Source: Chitinispirillum sp.
Lineage (GTDB): Bacteria > Fibrobacterota > Chitinivibrionia > Chitinivibrionales > Chitinispirillaceae
Assembly (NCBI GenBank): GCA_007115975.1
Contig: SKJJ01000050.1
Span: 1-51,070, forward strand
Direction of reading: 5' to 3'
DNA: 51,070 bases
In this document: piece after piece, positions 46,298 to 51,070 of the stretch
Layout of the letters: the number at the start of each line of letters is the position of its first letter
How positions within the stretch are numbered: position 1 is the stretch's first letter
The notes under the pieces: model-generated
Databases searched by the model: none
Seen by the model: the letters and a program-made list of their open reading frames with translations, nothing else
What the model was told of the DNA's origin: nothing
Made by a program: the position numbers and the translations under genes

Positions 46298-47872
46298 ATG
46301 CATATACATTTCTTCATAGAATCGGTACTGTTTCTCACCGCTTCAGCTTTTCTGTCCTTTACTCTTTTGCGTTTTTTTCTAAAACTCTCCATTATTAGTT
46401 ATTTCAGCGACAGCCCCGATAACCGCAAGGTTCACTCTAAACCCATACCACGTATTGGTGGCACTGCTATCATTGTATCATTTCTGGCAGCCCTGTCTCT
46501 ATGGTATATACTGCCTGAAGCGATCGGCTCTTTTCCGGCAATCAGTACAAAAATGGCAGGCGTTCTTTTTACAGCAGCCGGTGTAATTGGTTTTTTTGGT
46601 TTTCTTGATGACAGCGTATTTTTTGACTTGCGGGTAAGGCACAAGATAGCTGCGGAAGTTCTTCTTGCCCTTGGAACGGTATATCTTTTTAACCTTCACC
46701 CCGGGGCACTTTCTGTTTTTAATCTGTTTACAATACCGGAGTGGTTTAGCCAGATAATTGCAGTGTTTTGGATTTTGGGGCTGATAAATGCATTTAACAT
46801 AATCGATGGAATTGACGGGCTTGCAGGGGGGATATCTCTTATAGCTATTCTGTCTTTAGGTTTGATAGCAGGTATTGGCGCCAACATCTCCATTTTAATC
46901 CTCTGTCTTATACTTGCAGGTTCTGTTGCTGGTTTTCTTATCTTCAATATGCCCCCGGCAAAAGTATTTATGGGTGATACCGGTTCTCTTTTTCTGGGAG
47001 CGATGGTTGCCGTGATCTCTTTGCACCTCGCCAGAGAGGTCACTGCAGAACGCACGGTATTCATTATGCCCCTTATTGCCGGTGTACCGATAGTAGAGGT
47101 CTTTGTCTCCATGGTGCGCCGATATTACCGTGCAAAGGACAGCCACAAAACTATTTTTCAGAGAATCAGGAGCATGAGTGCAGCAGACAATTCCCATATG
47201 CACCACCGATTCATGTTTAAGGGATTTGACCATTTTCAGTCATCGCTCATACTCTCAATAACAGCGTTGACCCTCTGTAGCGGAGCTGTTTTACTTCTGT
47301 TTTTGCCACCATATGCGGTCATACCATTTTTGCTCTACCTTACCCTGCCGCTGATCCTGCTCCTTAACCGACTTGGTTTTGGGGGCAGATTCAAAAAAGC
47401 CCTTGGATTGAGTTCCTCCCGCTACTCAGGCTACAAAAGGGCTTCTGTAATTGGAATTATCGATAAGGAGGGTATTTTATCACATGTACTTGAACGGGAA
47501 CGACGGGGGGATGTGGTATTTTTCCCCATAACTGAGAATGTGCCACGACGTATCAGCGATCATCTCCATGCAGCTGTTATACGAAGCAGTGCAGAGCACC
47601 ATAAAGAGGACTTAGCCAAGGCAGAGCAGCTCGCCTATAGTGTTAAGGGGCCGGTTTTTTTGGTAACAGCAGAGAAAAATTCCAGACTGGCAATGCTTGA
47701 GATTTACAAAAACGGATCCCTGAAAGTAAAAAACCGAAACAGGTCGCTTAAAGAGCTTATCCGTGAGATGCAGCACCTCTCCCTTGAGAACAAGAGGAAA
47801 TTGTACCATCAGGACAGCCCCGCCATCGAATCAAAGAAGAGCCAACCCGACAATTCGGAAAAAGCAGTATGA
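46298..47872 (+). CDS. WecA/MraY-like polyprenyl-phosphate sugar-1-phosphate transferase with a soluble C-terminal extension
   Basis: The first 350 residues are a multi-pass GT4-type transferase: KVHSKPIPRIGG, FLDDSVFFDLRVRHK, NAFNIIDGIDGLAGG, MGDTGSLFLGAM and the MHHR motif. It transfers a HexNAc-1-phosphate from UDP-sugar to undecaprenyl phosphate, starting polysaccharide or teichoic-like polymer synthesis; WecA/TagO are closest in motif style. About 170 extra C-terminal residues (from LGLSSSRYSGYKRAS) are soluble and basic with an alpha/beta look. Their role is unknown. The next gene overlaps by four bases. Translation start lacks a strong Shine-Dalgarno. Confidence 0.88.
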   Translation: MHIHFFIESVLFLTASAFLSFTLLRFFLKLSIISYFSDSPDNRKVHSKPIPRIGGTAIIVSFLAALSLWYILPEAIGSFPAISTKMAGVLFTAAGVIGFFGFLDDSVFFDLRVRHKIAAEVLLALGTVYLFNLHPGALSVFNLFTIPEWFSQIIAVFWILGLINAFNIIDGIDGLAGGISLIAILSLGLIAGIGANISILILCLILAGSVAGFLIFNMPPAKVFMGDTGSLFLGAMVAVISLHLAREVTAERTVFIMPLIAGVPIVEVFVSMVRRYYRAKDSHKTIFQRIRSMSAADNSHMHHRFMFKGFDHFQSSLILSITALTLCSGAVLLLFLPPYAVIPFLLYLTLPLILLLNRLGFGGRFKKALGLSSSRYSGYKRASVIGIIDKEGILSHVLERERRGDVVFFPITENVPRRISDHLHAAVIRSSAEHHKEDLAKAEQLAYSVKGPVFLVTAEKNSRLAMLEIYKNGSLKVKNRNRSLKELIREMQHLSLENKRKLYHQDSPAIESKKSQPDNSEKAV

Positions 47873-48348
47873 CCTCCAGAAACGTTGCAAAGCCCCGTTG
47901 CATTATAATCACCAAAGACATCTCTTTGCGCTATGCCCTTAACACCCTTCTTCCAAAACTTGGTTATACCGTAGACTGCGCAGCAAACAGAAATGATGCG
48001 ATGCGCCTGTTCTTTGTGCACCGCCATTCCCTGTTCCTGGTCGATGCAGATATGCTCCCCCGGTACCCCCACAGACTTGTGCAGTTCTTCAAGATGGCAC
48101 ACCGCACCCCCGGAGTACTTATCTTCTCAAGGGGCAACAGGGATGTGAGCGCCTACGCCTACCTCGATGACGGGATTATTGAGATTATCAGTGTTCCCTA
48201 CAAGCTTGAGGATCTGATCATAATCATAAAACGTGTCACTGATTTTATGAATTTAAGATCAAAAAACCTTTTCCTCAGAGATCTTCTTGTACATGCCGGA
48301 CTAGCGGCCCCTGTACTTTTTCTGCTTATACATTATCTTCTCAAATAG
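47869..48348 (+). CDS. Membrane-anchored degenerate receiver-domain protein
   Basis: The 159-residue protein has a receiver-like fold (about 10-128). A possible phosphoacceptor is D59 (LFLVDADM), but only one acid (D17) replaces the usual pair, and the conserved Lys before Pro is Val109. It is thus probably a pseudo-receiver or weakly phosphorylated. A C-terminal TM helix at about 141-158 (AGLAAPVLFLLIHYLL) anchors it. Its ATGA overlap with the transferase gene suggests a stable partnership with that membrane enzyme. I do not know this architecture from other systems. Confidence 0.7.
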   Translation: MTSRNVAKPRCIIITKDISLRYALNTLLPKLGYTVDCAANRNDAMRLFFVHRHSLFLVDADMLPRYPHRLVQFFKMAHRTPGVLIFSRGNRDVSAYAYLDDGIIEIISVPYKLEDLIIIIKRVTDFMNLRSKNLFLRDLLVHAGLAAPVLFLLIHYLLK

Positions 48349-48661
48349 AGTAGACTGCACCACCTGGACACACCCCATTACAACCGATACTCTATCGCTA
48401 GGGGGGGGACCACCACTTTTTACGCTTTGTGCATGCCAAACGACCGCAGGAGAACCATATAAGGTTCAAGGTTAGATTTTCAGCAAACCGTAAATTGATT
48501 GGCACACACTACCAAAAATCACGTAACGTTCTTGCTACCAAACCCAAAGGAACTATGTAGTGTCTATCGAAAACAAGTGTTTAAAATCAATGACTTAGAT
48601 CATACACCGCCAAACCCAAGCTAACCATCAGTGTATCAATGGCAGAAAGTAACTCTCTGCA
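48349..48661. other. Intergenic region with a micro-ORF and short repeat
   Basis: No gene is supported. ACCCAAGCTAACCATCAG (48614-48631) recalls sequences at 29016 and 34462. An 8-codon frame at 48639-48665 (M-A-E-S-N-S-L-H-stop) matches the length and ending of the one at 34414, but has no ribosome site. Confidence 0.35.
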
Positions 48662-48690
48662 TTGAAATTTTTTCATCTCTATTGTATACT
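48662..48690 (+). promoter_or_regulatory. Strong promoter giving a nearly leaderless adenylate cyclase mRNA
   Basis: TTGAAA (48662-48667) and TATACT (48685-48690) have a 17-base spacer, each 5/6. The expected start near 48697 is only about seven bases before the ATG at 48704, and no Shine-Dalgarno is present. Confidence 0.55.
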
Positions 48691-48703
48691 TATTTCATAG
48701 CTT

Positions 48704-50818
48704 ATGAAAAAACTAACATATATATCTTTTCTTATCCTCGTCCCCTTACAGGTGTGGTCAGCCAAACTTCCAGGCATAGACAACGGCATCCTTGATCTTA
48801 GGGGCGTTGATTTATCTGCACACAACAAACCACTTGCGCTTAGCGGTGAGTGGAAATTTTACTGGATGAGATACATCGATCCGGTTGAAAGACCTGATTC
48901 TTCCTACATCATGGTTCAGGTTCCCGATGACTGGATGAATTACTCAATAGATAATGAAAATCTCTCCAGTTTCGGCTACGCTTCGTATCATTTGAGAATA
49001 GTGGTCGACAAGCAAGACAACACTGTTTTCGGCATGAAAATCCCCGCCGTAAACAGCGCTTATACACTTTTTGTAAATGGAAAAGCGATAAGCAGTGCAG
49101 GAATATTGGGGCAAAGTGCAGAAGAAACAAGTTCTCACTTCAAGCCAAAAACAGTCTACTTCAACCACCAGCGCGGCATTATCGATCTTGTTTTTCATGT
49201 TGCCAATTTCGATCTGATACGAAGTGGTCTGCGTGAGCCCCCCTATTTCGGCACATCACAAGCAATTACCGGCACCAGAGAACGTCTGCTCACTCTTGAG
49301 TTCTTCATCTTTGGGGCCATTATGATTATTGCTTTTCAGTACCTTATTATCTACCTCAACAAAAAAAGAGAACTGGTACATCTGTTTTTTTTCCTTACCT
49401 GTCTTTCTGTCGGTTTACGAACACTGTTTATGGGTGAGCGGTATTTTATGTACATCTTTGATGACCTTCCCATTAAGGTGATGATCTTTTTTACCACTGG
49501 CAGTATCTATCTGATATGCGCCTTTTTTATTCTTTTTGTCAAAGAACTTTTTGTTATCAAAGCTGCTGTTTCCCTTACATTGATCAAGTTTCTGATCCCT
49601 TTATTGTTGTTTCAATTTGTTGTAGTACTGTTTGGCTCCCCTGCTACCGGTGAAAAAATGATTGGTTTCATGCAGCTTTCGGCTTTAGCTTCTCTACTAT
49701 TTACGCTCTTTTTAATTTTCAAAGCTGTAAGAGAGAAGTTTGAGGGAGTTAGCCTTATTTTGATAGGATTTACCGTGATATTTGCAGCAGGTATCAATGA
49801 CATTTTGTTCGACAGAAGGCTTTTGTCATTACCGCTTAATGTTTTACCGCTATCAATATTCTTCTTTCTTTTCACTCAATCCGTTCTGCTTTCAAAGCGA
49901 AGTGCTGCAGCCCAAAAAAATATCGAAAAGCTCTCTGAAGATATCAAGAATACCAATACAGCCCTTGCCCGTTTTGTTCCCGAGGAGTTTCTCTTCCACC
50001 TCAGGAAATCCGCCATAACCGAAATAGATTTGGGTGATTATACGGAGAAGAACATGAGTGTTCTGTTTGCGGATATCCGCCGGTTCACCACCATGTCTGA
50101 GCATGCTCCTTCGCGGGAGATCTTTCTTTTCCTTAATAACTATCTGCAGTTCACCGCTCCTGCAATTATCAACAACCACGGCTTTATTGACAAATACATC
50201 GGCGATGCAGTCATGGCCCTCTTTGCAGAAGCGCCGGATTATGCAATTAAGGCGGCCATCGAAATGCAGCAGCACCTTACAGACTTTAACAACACCATGC
50301 TAAAGGGAGCTGAACAACCGGTAGCTATTGGTATAGGAGTTCAGTACGGCAATCTCATGCTTGGAACAATAGGCAGTATAGAGCGAATGGATACCACGGT
50401 AATATCGGACAGCGTTAACATGGCTTCCAGAATGGAAAATCTTACCAAACTGTACGGAGCATCAATCATTACATCTATAGACACTATTACTAAATGCACC
50501 GATCCGTCCAAGTTCAACTTCAGAGCACTTGACACTGTTCAGATAAGAGGGAAAACTAGGCCTACGGAGCTTGTGGAAGTCCTAAACGGACTTGACAATA
50601 AGGACTTTCAGATGAAATGCAGCACCAAAGGTACGTTCGAACAGGGTGTATACGCTTACAAACAGGGAGCACTGAGTGATGCGAGAGAGCACTTCTTCCA
50701 GGTACTGCAGATAAGCCCCGACGATAAAGCTGCAGTATACCTGCTGGCACGGTGCGAAAAATACCTGGCGAAAGGTGTCGATAAGGATTTCACCGGGATT
50801 CAGGTTTTTCACAGCTGA
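48704..50818 (+). CDS. 7TM-DISM receptor adenylate cyclase
   Basis: The 704-residue protein has a signal peptide (about 1-19), an extracytoplasmic 7TMR-DISM-type sensor (about 25-185), seven TM helices (about 195-395), a short coiled coil (about 400-425) and a class III cyclase domain (about 440-605). The cyclase has the metal-binding Asps in LFADIRRFT and GDAVMALF, K in DKYIGDAV (adenine-type), and the NMASR motif with catalytic Asn and Arg. A TPR-like C-terminus (about 640-690, VYAYKQGALSDAREHFFQVLQ) follows. It probably makes cAMP in response to an outside ligand. The start is set by the nearby promoter. Confidence 0.9.
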   Translation: MKKLTYISFLILVPLQVWSAKLPGIDNGILDLRGVDLSAHNKPLALSGEWKFYWMRYIDPVERPDSSYIMVQVPDDWMNYSIDNENLSSFGYASYHLRIVVDKQDNTVFGMKIPAVNSAYTLFVNGKAISSAGILGQSAEETSSHFKPKTVYFNHQRGIIDLVFHVANFDLIRSGLREPPYFGTSQAITGTRERLLTLEFFIFGAIMIIAFQYLIIYLNKKRELVHLFFFLTCLSVGLRTLFMGERYFMYIFDDLPIKVMIFFTTGSIYLICAFFILFVKELFVIKAAVSLTLIKFLIPLLLFQFVVVLFGSPATGEKMIGFMQLSALASLLFTLFLIFKAVREKFEGVSLILIGFTVIFAAGINDILFDRRLLSLPLNVLPLSIFFFLFTQSVLLSKRSAAAQKNIEKLSEDIKNTNTALARFVPEEFLFHLRKSAITEIDLGDYTEKNMSVLFADIRRFTTMSEHAPSREIFLFLNNYLQFTAPAIINNHGFIDKYIGDAVMALFAEAPDYAIKAAIEMQQHLTDFNNTMLKGAEQPVAIGIGVQYGNLMLGTIGSIERMDTTVISDSVNMASRMENLTKLYGASIITSIDTITKCTDPSKFNFRALDTVQIRGKTRPTELVEVLNGLDNKDFQMKCSTKGTFEQGVYAYKQGALSDAREHFFQVLQISPDDKAAVYLLARCEKYLAKGVDKDFTGIQVFHS

Positions 50819-51070
50819 ACGGGTTTTGAGAATTGAGAATTGAGAATTTGTACTGCCGGGTAGGGAAGGGATTCGAGATTTGGCTTTGTGCCGTTCCTCT
50901 TTTTCACAGTTTTTCAGATGAATGAAAAAACCAGTACCCACAACAACTACTGCTGAGCAAAACGCGCCAGGGGGGACGGAATGTGGACAATTCCGATTGT
51001 CCAGTGCCCTCAAAAAGCGAAGTCCGCGCAGCGTTATAAACGTGGCACCGAGTGAAGCGAGCATGGAGGA
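50819..51070. other. Terminal intergenic region with a heptamer repeat and hairpin
   Basis: (GAGAATT)x3 lies at 50828-50848, a second 7-bp tandem repeat in this window. A perfect 8-bp hairpin, TGGACAAT/ATTGTCCA with loop TCCG (50984-51003), lies downstream without a T-run. No gene is supported to the window end. Confidence 0.45.

Noticed and set aside
1-51070. tRNA, rRNA, transposase or phage genes
   Set aside because: I scanned for cloverleaf T-loop words, IS-type proteins and integrases and found none convincing.

Overview
The window looks like chromosomal DNA from a Gram-negative, probably anaerobic bacterium of the Fibrobacterota (Chitinispirillum/Chitinivibrio-like). The best taxonomic clue is the gene at about 1506-2342. 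It belongs to the TIGR02147/DUF4423 family, first described as a large paralogous family of Fibrobacter succinogenes, and it is coupled to a lipoprotein gene. Outer-membrane (TolC), RND efflux, MlaE-type and lipoprotein genes support a diderm cell. The taxon is an inference. I see no rRNA, tRNA, CRISPR array, transposase or phage gene.

Layout. 1-730: 5' part of a secreted alginate-lyase-like gene (minus strand). 1.5-3.7 kb: TIGR02147 regulator plus lipoprotein. 4.1-16.6 kb: one long minus-strand chemotaxis cluster, read as three chemoreceptors, cheA, cheW, cheB, a second response regulator, cheR, cheY, cheX. 17.1-18.2 kb: a protein I do not recognise. 18.2-24.5 kb: TetR regulator, TolC-like channel, adaptor and RND pump, behind a candidate promoter/operator. 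24.9-28.0 kb (minus): a cobalamin-binding sensor with the CarH-type W-x9-EH motif, a small partner and a hybrid histidine kinase. 28.1-34.2 kb (minus): a DUF2807 lipoprotein, a sigma-54 activator, a Ser/Thr kinase, a TPR lipoprotein and a STAS-MlaE permease.

34.6-35.1 kb: a small protein with a duplicated zinc-binding motif. 35.4-39.8 kb: an operon of a glycerol-3-phosphate acyltransferase-like gene, a fusion of an EIIA-like domain (active histidine replaced by Gln) with a diadenylate cyclase domain, glucose-6-phosphate isomerase and a YjbQ-family gene. 40.1-43.6 kb: trpE-G-C-F, flanked by two direct copies of a 40-bp element. 43.8-45.0 kb: hemW, whose start codon lies inside a 7-bp tandem repeat. 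45.2-45.9 kb (minus): a TIM-barrel epimerase-like gene. 46.3-48.3 kb: a WecA/MraY-like sugar-phosphate transferase coupled to a membrane-anchored degenerate receiver. 48.7-50.8 kb: a 7TM receptor adenylate cyclase.

The dominant theme is signalling. Chemotaxis, a B12-linked two-component module, a Ser/Thr kinase with a sigma-54 activator, c-di-AMP and cAMP synthesis all appear within 50 kb. The most unusual items are the EIIA-like/diadenylate cyclase fusion, the HTH-less CarH-like B12 sensor beside a histidine kinase, the sugar-phosphate transferase paired with a membrane-bound pseudo-receiver, and short repeats around start codons and the trp genes. All domain calls were made by eye from translated sequence. 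No database search was run.
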